From positions 1 through 10,055 of the forward strand of contig CANISK010000038.1 in the NCBI GenBank assembly GCA_947470205.1: DNA of 10,055 nt, read 5' to 3'. Each line of letters starts with the position of its first letter. The first letter of the stretch is position 1. The position numbers and the translations under genes were made by a program. The stretch is from Neisseriaceae bacterium. Its GTDB lineage: Bacteria > Pseudomonadota > Gammaproteobacteria > Burkholderiales > UBA11063. This document shows, in pieces, positions 1-6,197 of the stretch. Under the pieces are notes generated by a model. That model was given only the letters and a program-made list of their open reading frames with translations, had not been told where the DNA came from and made no database searches.

Positions 1-235
1 ATGTACTTAATAATTCTGGATATTTAAATACCACACAATATACACTGATAAAGAATACCACAATTGATTGGGTGATATATAAAAAGGGTAATTTATACAT
101 TTTTAGCATTTCATACATTGCAATCCCAAATACCATCATAATGATATCCGTAAATACAACATGAGATGCATGAAAAAATAATACATAAGTGAGAATGAGT
201 AAACCAAATGAGGTAATCATGCGTTCTTTTAACAT
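1..235 (-). CDS. cdsA: Phosphatidate cytidylyltransferase, N-terminal part (cut by window edge)
   Basis: The minus-strand frame is open from an ATG at 235 to the window edge, giving 78 residues with no stop. It begins MLKERMITSFGLLI and continues as hydrophobic segments (about residues 9-22, 26-42 and 53-72), which fits the multi-spanning N-terminus of CdsA. That enzyme makes CDP-diacylglycerol from phosphatidate and CTP in the inner membrane. The catalytic C-terminal signature is outside the window, so the call rests on the MLK.R.I..F opening, the membrane character and the position directly after uppS, where cdsA usually sits. The gap to the uppS stop is only 5 bp, and a GAAGG element inside the uppS end serves as ribosome binding site, so the two genes are surely cotranscribed. 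Confidence 0.72.
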   Translation of the reverse strand, partial: MLKERMITSFGLLILTYVLFFHASHVVFTDIIMMVFGIAMYEMLKMYKLPFLYITQSIVVFFISVYCVVFKYPELLST

Positions 236-240
236 ATCGT

Positions 241-984
241 CTAACCTTCACTTAAAGAGTTCTGTGATATCATTTGTTCTGAAGTTTTGCCAAATCTACG
301 TTCCCGAGTGCCAAACCATGTAATTGCTTTATCTAGTTCTTGAGGGGTAAAATCTGGCCACAGTGTATCCGTAAAATATAGTTCAGTATATGCAATTTGC
401 CATAACAAAAAATTACTGATGCGGTGCTCACCACTAGTGCGGATTAGTAAATCTGGGAATGGGGCGCTATTGCTGGATAAAAAATTTGAAAAGATGTCTT
501 CTGTAATGAGTGTTTTGATGTTGCTTTGTATAATTTTATTTATAGCATCGACTATATCATGGCGTCCGCTATAATCTAATGCTATTATAAGATTGAGTGC
601 GGTATTATTTTGGGTGAGAGTTTCTATGTTGAGAATTTTATTTTGTAACGCATCATCAATGCGGGTTCTGTCACCAATAAATGTTATTTTTATATTTTCT
701 TGATGAAGATTAATAAATTCTTTATCTAGATTTTTAGATAAAAGACGCATTAGAAATGAAACTTCTTTTTGTGGACGCTTCCAATTTTCACGACCAAAGG
801 TAAATAAAGTGAGGTATTTGACACCAAGTTGTGCACCATGTCGCACAATATCTCGTACCCTATTTACCCCATTTATATGCCCCATCACACGTGGCAACAG
901 ACGTTTTTTCGCCCATCTTCCATTGCCATCCATTATAATTGCAATATGATCTGGAATAACTGTATAATTATTTTTATTTTGCAT
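241..984 (-). CDS. uppS: Undecaprenyl diphosphate synthase (cis-prenyltransferase)
   Basis: This enzyme condenses isopentenyl diphosphate with farnesyl diphosphate to give the C55 lipid carrier for peptidoglycan and other surface glycans. The 247 residues match the usual length of about 250. Visible signatures are HIAIIMDGNGRWA (residues 13-25, catalytic Asp19 and the diphosphate-binding loop), GH..GV..VR (35-44), ENWKRP (66-71), ALDYSGRHDIVDA (135-147) and PDLLIRTSGEHRISNFLLWQ (177-196), followed by ELYF..TLWPDF. The fairly constant Ser-Ser before ENW is Gly64-Arg65 here. It starts 9 bp after the frr stop with no clear Shine-Dalgarno, so translation is probably coupled to frr; cdsA follows after 5 bp. 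Function is certain from the motifs. Confidence 0.97.
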   Translation of the reverse strand: MQNKNNYTVIPDHIAIIMDGNGRWAKKRLLPRVMGHINGVNRVRDIVRHGAQLGVKYLTLFTFGRENWKRPQKEVSFLMRLLSKNLDKEFINLHQENIKITFIGDRTRIDDALQNKILNIETLTQNNTALNLIIALDYSGRHDIVDAINKIIQSNIKTLITEDIFSNFLSSNSAPFPDLLIRTSGEHRISNFLLWQIAYTELYFTDTLWPDFTPQELDKAITWFGTRERRFGKTSEQMISQNSLSEG

Positions 985-993
985 TGTGGTTTT

Positions 994-1551
994 TTATACC
1001 GCTAGAAGCTCTTTTTCTTTTGTATCTGTTAATTTTTCTATTTCTAAAGCATACATATCGGTTATTTTTTGAATTGCTTCAAGAGTTTTTTTGTCTTCGT
1101 CTTCAGAAATTTCTTTATCTTTTAACAGTATTTTTAGTTCACTATTTGCATCTCTTCTAATATTTCTGAGCGCTATTTTCGCGTTTTCAGATTCTGATTT
1201 TACCACTTTAATTAATTCTTTTCGTCTCTCTTCGGTTAGCATTGGCATTGGTACTCTAATTGTAGAACCATTTGATGCTGGGTTTAGCCCTAAATCAGAT
1301 TCTCTGATTGCTTTTTCTATGCTGCCGGCCATTTTTATATCATATGGCTGTACGGTAAGCATACGAGACTCTGCTACCATGACTGTTGCTGCTTGGTTTA
1401 GCGGCATGAGTGCACCGTAACAATCAACCATCACATTATCTAAGATACCAGCGTGAGCGCGACCTGTTCTAATTTTTGCCAAGGTATTTTTGTAGTTTTC
1501 AACTGATTTTTGCATTTTTTGATCTGCATTTTTTTTGATATCGTCTCTCAT
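994..1551 (-). CDS. frr: Ribosome recycling factor
   Basis: Frr works with EF-G to split the post-termination ribosome and release mRNA and tRNA. The 185 residues are exactly the usual length and collinear with the family: DIKKNADQKMQKSVE near the start, LAKIRTGRAHAGILD (24-38) leading into the beta domain, LGLNPASNGSTIRVPMP (87-103), LTEERRKEL (105-113), and the long second and third helices with RNIRRDAN and KEISEDE. The MQKSVE form is typical of betaproteobacterial Frr, which I note from memory. In most proteobacteria pyrH lies just upstream; here that side is a repeat-filled gap and then smpB, so frr probably has its own promoter (TATATT/TATTAT-like -10 near 1570-1580). AGGA lies about 13 nt from the ATG, a long spacing. 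Confidence 0.97.
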   Translation of the reverse strand: MRDDIKKNADQKMQKSVENYKNTLAKIRTGRAHAGILDNVMVDCYGALMPLNQAATVMVAESRMLTVQPYDIKMAGSIEKAIRESDLGLNPASNGSTIRVPMPMLTEERRKELIKVVKSESENAKIALRNIRRDANSELKILLKDKEISEDEDKKTLEAIQKITDMYALEIEKLTDTKEKELLAV

Positions 1552-1580
1552 AATAAATGTGATTTCCTATAATATAAAAT

Positions 1581-1631
1581 GGATCCCATAAATCCGCGAG
1601 GATGACAAATTGCGTTCGCGGGAATGACAAA
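1581..1631. repeat. Dispersed repeat, GGATCC...GATGACAAA family, compound copy
   Basis: Two related half-units lie in tandem: GGATCCCATAAATCCGCGAG leading into GATGACAAA (1581-1609), then TTCGCGGGAATGACAAAA (1615-1632). The first half shares GGATCCC and CGCGAGGATGACAAA with 4101-4130. It sits just upstream of frr, next to the 1654-1765 repeat, so the whole frr-smpB gap is built from repeats. Units of this look (CGCGNGGATGACA) are widespread small intergenic repeats in several proteobacteria. No coding role is seen. Confidence 0.6.
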
Positions 1632-1653
1632 AGATGAGAAAACATAAAAATCC

Positions 1654-1765
1654 GTCATTGCGAGCTTTGATTCATCAAAGCATGGCAATCTCATCGATTG
1701 ACACTTATCATTAAGTGTTGCGTTTTATTGCGTGTGGGATTGCCACGCCTACGGCTCGCAATGAC
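1654..1765. repeat. 112-bp inverted-repeat element with 12-bp perfect ends (MITE-like)
   Basis: The ends are perfect inverted repeats, GTCATTGCGAGC (1654-1665) and GCTCGCAATGAC (1754-1765). The element consists of two head-to-head units of one family. Unit one is 1657-1689, ATTGCGAG..GGCAAT enclosing the stem GCTTTGA/TCAAAGC (1664-1670, 1675-1681). Unit two is 1739-1762, ATTGCCACG..CTCGCAAT. Between them is a third stem, ACACTTA/TAAGTGT (1701-1707, 1712-1718). A third family copy lies at 7301-7335. No target-site duplication was obvious and no transposase is encoded, so any mobility would be in trans. Transcribed, it would fold into a compact multi-hairpin RNA between smpB and frr. Confidence 0.75.
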
Positions 1766-1799
1766 TGTGTTTGTGCATTTATCACCTCAAAATTACATT

Positions 1800-1816
1800 T
1801 CGAAGACAAAGAGTAT
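1800..1816. repeat. 17-bp motif after smpB shared with the end of the guaB palindrome
   Basis: TCGAAGACAAAGAGTAT here matches TCAAAGACGAAGAGTAT at 4716-4732 with two mismatches. The second copy is the outer end of the large palindrome at guaB. Both lie at or immediately past the stop codon of a minus-strand gene. It may be a fragment of the same repeat element. Confidence 0.45.
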
Positions 1817-1818
1817 AT

Positions 1819-2271
1819 TTAAAGTCTTTTTAATTTTTTGATTATAATCTGCGATTCTCTTTTTTGCTCTTTTTCTTTTTCAATACGTCTTTTGTCGTAA
1901 TCTTTTTTACCCTTGGCAAGTGCAATTGACACCTTTACAATGCCTTTTATATAATGTAAATCTAGCGCCAATAAAGTATAGCCTTTTTGGTCTACTTTAC
2001 CAATTAATCTACTGATTTCTTTTGCATTTAATAGTAATTTTTTAAAACGCATTGGGTCTGCGTTTACATGTGTACTTGTGGATATAAGTGGCGTGATATG
2101 ACAACCAAGCAACCACACTTCACCATTTTTGATTTTGACGTAGCTATCACGTAACTGTACTTTATTGGCTCTAATGGATTTAACTTCCCACCCTTCCAAG
2201 ACAATACCAGCTTCATATTTATCTTCTATGGAGTAATCATGAAAAGCTTTTTTATTGGTGGCAATGCTCAT
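1819..2271 (-). CDS. smpB: SsrA (tmRNA)-binding protein SmpB
   Basis: SmpB binds tmRNA and delivers it to stalled ribosomes for trans-translation. The protein has 150 residues, close to the usual 150-160. Family landmarks are [20 protein letters not shown] (6-25), [19 protein letters not shown] (27-45, RNA-binding face), a conserved histidine before ISPL-like [15 protein letters not shown] (66-75), KLLL..EI..LIGKV..KGYT (78-99) and the basic tail [20 protein letters not shown], which becomes helical in the decoding channel. The start at 2271 fits the family N-terminus; AAGG lies about 14 nt upstream, a weak spacing. Its partner ssrA is not in this window. The gene lies 69 bp after the sctW-like gene, so it may be transcribed with that operon or from its own promoter. 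Confidence 0.96.
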   Translation of the reverse strand: MSIATNKKAFHDYSIEDKYEAGIVLEGWEVKSIRANKVQLRDSYVKIKNGEVWLLGCHITPLISTSTHVNADPMRFKKLLLNAKEISRLIGKVDQKGYTLLALDLHYIKGIVKVSIALAKGKKDYDKRRIEKEKEQKRESQIIIKKLKRL

Positions 2272-2340
2272 AATTAATAATAATACCTTCTGTGTAACTT
2301 ATAAGATAGTATTTTATCATGAATAACTGTGGTTGACAGA

Positions 2341-3654
2341 TTAAATATATTTTTTCAAATCTCGAGCACCATTTAAAAAAACTGGCTTTTGACTGCTTCC
2401 TGTAATTTTTGTGGCACTTTGAACCTGAGTACGCATTTCATCGAGAATTTTTCTGATTTTTAAATTTAAATCTTTTAGTGCTTCTATCTTGTTATTATAT
2501 AAACTAAGTGGTAATTTATTTAACATATTGGTCAGTAAACTTAATGCTTTTATATATTTGTCACTATCCATTAAGAAATCAAACTGGAAAGCTTTAAATA
2601 ATTTATCAATTGTCATTTTTGCAATAAAACTAGACTCACAAAAAGTTATAATGCCAAGTAATAATTCTTTAGCGTTTATTAAGGATGGGTCTTCTGTTGC
2701 CATTAATTTTGAATTTATGATTTGTTTGTAAAAATCTGACTTACCATGTAGGATCGAATTTATTGTAATTAGGTGTTTTTCAATCGTGATTATTTCTATT
2801 AAATTTGCTTTAGTTTCAGTATTTAATGTGTTATGTTTAATTGTTTTTAATTGTTCTACACGCAATTTCATGTAGATTGACACCAAGTTATTAAATTTAT
2901 TATTAAATATATGCGCAATAGATTCTATGGTACTTTTTAGCCCACCGGTACTTGTAGACTTGGAATTAAACTCTGAAATTTTATTAATATCGATATCATT
3001 TGACTTAAGTGTTTCTTTAAGTTCTTCGTTGTTTGCAATACTAAAAAATTCAAATAAATAACCAGATTCTTGTTCTTCAAAACGTTTTATCCAAAGTTTT
3101 AGTCTTTTTGAGAATGATTTTTTGGAGTTTTTATTTTTCAGTTCTTCTGAGAGGTAATTTAGCGCCATGTATGTCTGGGCTTTTGACAAACCTTGTTTGG
3201 TGAGAAATTCGTTTAAAAGATCAATCTCACCTTCTGGAGAGCTGCTTTCAATTGAATCACATAATTCATCTAAGCCATCTGCAATATCTTCACTTCCGTA
3301 TTCTTCCATCAGTAAACGCAAATCTTCTGATGTGGCATGTTCGGCAAGATATTTTTGTGCATTGGGATTTTTTGCGATAGCTGTTTCTGGTGTTTCTTCA
3401 GGATTATTGATGTTTGTTTGGAGTGTGGGATCTGTTTCTGTTTCGGTCCAGTTATCTGCCCATGCATTTTCACCGGCCTTTAAGAGTGCTTCATCAAATT
3501 CACGCGTCATTTCCATCTCACGCTTTTGTTCATTAGCATGAGCTGTTGCCTCACGTCGTTGAGTTTTTTTCATAGAGCGCTTCAGCGCTTCAGATGGGTC
3601 TATTGCCTCTGGTGGCATAACATGTACAAGTGGATTGTGTTGGATTGGATTCAT
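2341..3654 (-). CDS. sctW: Probable type III secretion gatekeeper (SctW/YopN family) with fused TyeA-like C-terminus
   Basis: This 437-residue protein is polar and almost entirely helical, with no signal peptide or membrane segment. The N-terminal ~100 residues are charged and low-complexity (KRSMKKTQRRE, TETETDPT), as in the export and chaperone-binding region of YopN/CopN-type proteins. Residues ~109-175 (LRLLMEEYGSEDIADGLDEL...) resemble the HrpJ/YopN core repeat. Residues ~328-407 follow the TyeA pattern: a helix like LLLGIITFCE, then IDKLFKAFQF, then LLTNMLNKLPLSLY and a closing amphipathic helix. In that family TyeA is a separate partner in Yersinia but fused in MxiC, InvE and CopN; the protein plugs the export gate until host contact. 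AAGGGG lies 8 nt before the ATG. The assignment is by pattern from memory; another helical effector is the alternative. Confidence 0.55.
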   Translation of the reverse strand: MNPIQHNPLVHVMPPEAIDPSEALKRSMKKTQRREATAHANEQKREMEMTREFDEALLKAGENAWADNWTETETDPTLQTNINNPEETPETAIAKNPNAQKYLAEHATSEDLRLLMEEYGSEDIADGLDELCDSIESSSPEGEIDLLNEFLTKQGLSKAQTYMALNYLSEELKNKNSKKSFSKRLKLWIKRFEEQESGYLFEFFSIANNEELKETLKSNDIDINKISEFNSKSTSTGGLKSTIESIAHIFNNKFNNLVSIYMKLRVEQLKTIKHNTLNTETKANLIEIITIEKHLITINSILHGKSDFYKQIINSKLMATEDPSLINAKELLLGIITFCESSFIAKMTIDKLFKAFQFDFLMDSDKYIKALSLLTNMLNKLPLSLYNNKIEALKDLNLKIRKILDEMRTQVQSATKITGSSQKPVFLNGARDLKKYI

Positions 3655-3669
3655 ATAAAATGCCCCTTA

Positions 3670-3707
3670 AAGAATGTAATACCTGTATTATGAAGTATGA
3701 TATTCTT
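3670..3707 (-). promoter_or_regulatory. Nested hairpin in the leader of the sctW-like gene
   Basis: AAGAAT (3670-3675) pairs with ATTCTT (3702-3707), and inside it TAATAC (3677-3682) pairs with GTATTA (3685-3690). The structure ends just before the AAGGGG ribosome binding site of the 437-residue gene. It could adjust expression of that gene relative to the one before it, or be chance in A+T-rich DNA. Confidence 0.3.
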
Positions 3708-3715
3708 TTATTGTA

Positions 3716-4057
3716 TTAAGACGCTCCAAAGTAGTCTGTTTTATTGTTATTGCTGGAGTGTTCTATTTGTTTTCTCTCTTCTTCATTATAGTATTCATCT
3801 ATTTGAGCTTTGGTGCCTTGTTTCATGGCATCATATTTTTCAATTTTTTTAGATATAGCCTGTATTAATTCTTCTTGTTTTTCAATATCTTCTTCAATTT
3901 TTTTATATTCCTCTTTGAGCCCTTCAATTTGTTCGTCTAATTGCTCAATTTCTGCAAGCATTTTTTCACGTTGTCTTTTATATTGCCCAATTTGTTGAGG
4001 GGAAACAATAGTTCCCTTTTGTGGTTTGGTGTTATCTTGTTGATTATCAAAAGACAT
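3716..4057 (-). CDS. Small coiled-coil protein of unknown function, T3SS-linked by context
   Basis: I do not recognise a family. The protein has 113 residues. A polar N-terminus (1-20) is followed by a continuous, highly charged heptad region from about 25 to 95, with hydrophobic positions such as I37, L40, I44, L47, I54, I58, L64, I68 and I72, then a polar tail SSNNNKTDYFGAS. There is no membrane segment or signal peptide. AAGG sits 7 nt before the ATG. It lies 61 bp ahead of the sctW-like gene and 100 bp after the 106-residue gene. Small coiled-coil proteins beside T3SS genes include SctO-type ATPase stalks and secretion chaperones; size and helicity allow either, but neither is shown by the sequence. 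Confidence 0.8.
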   Translation of the reverse strand: MSFDNQQDNTKPQKGTIVSPQQIGQYKRQREKMLAEIEQLDEQIEGLKEEYKKIEEDIEKQEELIQAISKKIEKYDAMKQGTKAQIDEYYNEEERKQIEHSSNNNKTDYFGAS

Positions 4058-4100
4058 TCGCGTACCTTGTTTTAATTATGTTTATTTATTTATAGAGCAT

Positions 4101-4130
4101 GGATCCCCGCATTCGCGAGGATGACAAATA
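4101..4130. repeat. Dispersed repeat, GGATCC...GATGACAAA family
   Basis: GGATCCCCGCATTCGCGAGG followed by ATGACAAATA forms an imperfect stem (CCCCGC against GCGAGG). It shares GGATCCC and CGCGAGGATGACAAA with the copy at 1581-1609, in the same orientation. It lies in the 100-bp gap between the two small genes of the sctW operon and would be in their mRNA. Confidence 0.6.
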
Positions 4131-4157
4131 ACCCAATCTCTTCAAGAGGTGTTTGCT

Positions 4158-4478
4158 CTAGGCTGGTAATCGCAGATTATTCTTTGGTGCTGCTACATTA
4201 TTTGCCGCTGCTACATTATTTGCTGATGCTATACCCTGTACAAAAGCCTTAAGAGTGAAAAGATTATACTCTTCAGTCATTTCATTGTGTTGCTCTTGTG
4301 CGGCTGTAATTTCTTCAGCACAACCACCAAGCTTTTCACGTAAATTTTGTAATTTATTATGTTCTTCCTTTAGTTTTAGATTTTCAAGAGCGAATAAACT
4401 TCCTGAATATACTGCCGCTCGTTTTATACTTGCTACATTATGCGGATTAGCAGGTGCGCCCATATTAATATTAATCAT
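4158..4478 (-). CDS. Small helical protein of unknown function, first gene of the sctW-like operon
   Basis: I do not recognise a family. The 106-residue protein starts MININMGAPANPHN, has a central helical stretch from about 15 to 85 with coiled-coil character in 30-72 (LENLKLKEEHNKLQNLREKL), one cysteine (C53), and ends in an Ala/Asn-rich tail with the tandem unit ANNVAA, twice. It has no signal peptide or membrane segment. AAAGG lies 9 nt before the ATG, and a TATAAT box lies about 50 bp upstream. Position and size fit a small secreted substrate, a needle-complex accessory or a chaperone of the gatekeeper, but that is inference from the neighbour only. Confidence 0.78.
   Translation of the reverse strand: MININMGAPANPHNVASIKRAAVYSGSLFALENLKLKEEHNKLQNLREKLGGCAEEITAAQEQHNEMTEEYNLFTLKAFVQGIASANNVAAANNVAAPKNNLRLPA
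4189..4223. repeat. 18-bp tandem repeat inside the 106-residue gene
   Basis: GCTGCTACATTATTTGC occurs at 4189-4205 and again at 4207-4223, an 18-bp period that encodes the doubled ANNVAA tail. The related string TTGCTACATTATGC recurs near 4432-4445 at the other end of the same gene. Tandem units of whole codons can vary in number by slippage without a frameshift. Confidence 0.8.
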
Positions 4479-4526
4479 AGTATCGTGCCTTTAAAGTAAG
4501 TAATTAAGTTATTCATCCTATTAAAT

Positions 4527-4532
4527 ATTATA
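4527..4532 (-). promoter_or_regulatory. Candidate -10 box for the sctW-like operon
   Basis: The minus strand reads TATAAT, a perfect sigma-70 -10 hexamer, about 50 bp before the ATG of the first gene. No convincing -35 hexamer stands 16-18 bp upstream, so an activator may be needed. The surrounding DNA is very A+T-rich, so chance matches are likely. Confidence 0.35.
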
Positions 4533-4568
4533 ATATAAATACATAATAAATGATATAACTATTCTTGT

Positions 4569-4587
4569 ATTTCTGTTATACAGAAAT
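4569..4587. promoter_or_regulatory. Perfect 8-bp inverted repeat upstream of the sctW-like operon (possible operator)
   Basis: ATTTCTGT (4569-4576) and ACAGAAAT (4580-4587) are exact inverted copies around a 3-bp spacer. The site lies about 37 bp upstream of the TATAAT box, a normal place for a dimeric activator or repressor. It is separate from the larger palindrome at 4608-4732. Confidence 0.4.
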
Positions 4588-4607
4588 CTATGAGCCATGT
4601 TGAGTGT

Positions 4608-4732
4608 ATACTCGAAGTATTTAAGTTTTATGCAAGGCGAAATTTAAAAAATTATGACGACGTGGACTAGATGTCCATAAGGAATAATTTTTTCAATTTC
4701 AACACAGCATAAGGCTCAAAGACGAAGAGTAT
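4608..4732. repeat. 125-bp imperfect palindrome overlapping the end of guaB
   Basis: The arms pair in one register around 4670: ATACTC/GAGTAT (4608-4613, 4727-4732), TTATGC/GCATAA (4628-4633, 4707-4712), GAAATT/AATTTC (4639-4644, 4695-4700), AAAAAATTAT/ATAATTTTTT (4646-4655, 4684-4693) and TGGAC/GTCCA (4663-4667, 4673-4677). The stretch between ACTC and TTATGC pairs partially. The guaB stop and preceding codons lie in the right arm. Transcribed from guaB it would make a long hairpin, likely to stop or slow transcription or protect the 3' end. The size and mismatched arms suggest a decayed palindromic repeat element rather than a simple terminator. Confidence 0.8.
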
Positions 4733-6185
4733 TGTAATTAGGTGATTCTTTCACTATCTGTACATCATGCACATGAGACTCTTTTATGCCAGCTTGGGAT
4801 ATTTTAACAAATTTTGCATTTTTTTGCAAGTTTAAAATTGTTGATGCCCCCATATAGCCCATAGAGGAACGTAAGCCACCTAATAATTGATGAATAACTT
4901 GGCTTAAGTGCCCTTTATATGCCACCCGCCCTTCAATTCCCTCTGGAACTAGTTTTTCCTCTGCGCCATTTGTGTCTTGGAAATATCTATCTGCCGAACC
5001 TTTTGCCATTGCCCCAATTGAACCCATTCCTCGATAAGATTTATAGCTTCTGCCCTGATAGAGCTCAATTTCCCCCGGTGATTCATCTGTACCTGCTAAC
5101 ATACTACCTAGCATCACGGAGCTAGCACCTGCTGCTAATGCCTTTGCCACATCACCAGAAAAACGTATTCCTCCATCTGCGATAACTGGGATATTGCTAT
5201 CTTTTAATGCATATGCAACATCACTGATTGCACTTAGCTGTGGAACGCCAACTCCTGCCACTATACGAGTGGTACAGATGGAACCTGGCCCAATGCCAAC
5301 TTTAACCCCATCCACTCCTGCATCTTTAAGGGCTAGCGCTGCCTCCCCTGTTGCGATATTGCCACCAATAACGTCTACATGTGGGTATTTAGATTTAATC
5401 CATTTAACGGTGTTAATAACTCCATCAGAGTGACCATGTGCAGTGTCTACCACTATCACATCCACACGAGCATCCACTAAAAGCCTCACGCGAAGATGTG
5501 TGTCAACCCCACACCCAACGGCAGCACCCACGCGTAATTGTCCGTCAATATCCACATTTGCAAATGGATAGATAAGGTTTTTAGTAAGGTCCTTAATGGT
5601 GATAAGCCCTTTGAGGGTGTAGTTTTTATCTACCACAAGAACTCTTTCTATTCTATGCTTATGCATTATTTGTTTTGCGTCTTCTATGGAGCTACCCTCT
5701 AAAACCGTGATGAGTTTATCTCGTTTTGTCATAATGGAGGTGATTGGTTTGTTGAATTCGGTTTCAAACTTTAAGTCTCGATTGGTTACAATCCCAACCA
5801 AATTACCATTATCCAATACAGGCACTCCAGATATTTTACGTTTTTTGGTGATATCCAACAATTCACCAATTGTGGCGTCTAGGCTTACAGTCACCGGGTC
5901 TTTAACAATTCCAGATTCGTGACGTTTAACAATCGATACACTTTGTGCTTGTTTTTCTGGTGTCATATTTTTATGAATGATACCAACCCCACCCTCTTGT
6001 GCTATAGCAATTGCCATTTTTGCACCAGTTACGGTATCCATAGCAGCTGAAACAATAGGGATATTTAGACTTAGATTTTTGGTGAGTTTGGTTGTGATTA
6101 TTGCGTCTTTGGGTAATATGCTTGAGTGCTGAGGCACCAACAGTACGTCATCAAAAGTATACGCATTTTGTATTATATTTAACAT
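4716..6185 (-). CDS. guaB: Inosine-5'-monophosphate dehydrogenase
   Basis: GuaB oxidises IMP to XMP with NAD+, the committed step of GMP synthesis. The 489 residues match the usual ~488. Landmarks: TFDDVLLVP (10-18), VSAAMDTVT (45-53), EGG.GIIHKN (64-73), two CBS domains (about 93-150 and 153-208), the dinucleotide site DTAHGHS (247-253), GGNIAT (274-279), the catalytic loop [11 protein letters not shown] with Cys304, DGGIR (337-341), the SYRGMGS flap region (383-389) and EGRVAYKG (418-425). The family C-terminus ESPNY is intact at 480-484, but the last residues NTLRL are encoded by the palindrome at 4608-4732. It starts 12 bp after glyQ with only a weak ribosome binding site, so the two are probably one operon. 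Confidence 0.98.
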   Translation of the reverse strand: MLNIIQNAYTFDDVLLVPQHSSILPKDAIITTKLTKNLSLNIPIVSAAMDTVTGAKMAIAIAQEGGVGIIHKNMTPEKQAQSVSIVKRHESGIVKDPVTVSLDATIGELLDITKKRKISGVPVLDNGNLVGIVTNRDLKFETEFNKPITSIMTKRDKLITVLEGSSIEDAKQIMHKHRIERVLVVDKNYTLKGLITIKDLTKNLIYPFANVDIDGQLRVGAAVGCGVDTHLRVRLLVDARVDVIVVDTAHGHSDGVINTVKWIKSKYPHVDVIGGNIATGEAALALKDAGVDGVKVGIGPGSICTTRIVAGVGVPQLSAISDVAYALKDSNIPVIADGGIRFSGDVAKALAAGASSVMLGSMLAGTDESPGEIELYQGRSYKSYRGMGSIGAMAKGSADRYFQDTNGAEEKLVPEGIEGRVAYKGHLSQVIHQLLGGLRSSMGYMGASTILNLQKNAKFVKISQAGIKESHVHDVQIVKESPNYNTLRL

Positions 6186-6197
6186 ATATGTATCCAG

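Noticed and set aside
1091..1420. A 109-codon plus-strand frame opposite frr
   Set aside because: It is an antisense shadow: the Ser/Phe-rich composition comes from the complement of frr codons and there is no ribosome binding site.
1581..1765. CRISPR array in the repeat-rich smpB-frr gap
   Set aside because: The repeats are inverted and of unequal length, with no regular direct-repeat and spacer pattern and no cas genes.
3167..3541. A 124-codon plus-strand frame opposite the gatekeeper gene
   Set aside because: Antisense shadow with serine-rich composition mirroring acidic codons on the other strand; no supporting signal.
4608..4732. An ordinary Rho-independent terminator of guaB
   Set aside because: The structure is far longer than a terminator, A+T-rich, partly inside the coding sequence and shares its end with another locus, so a repeat element fits better, although it may still stop transcription.
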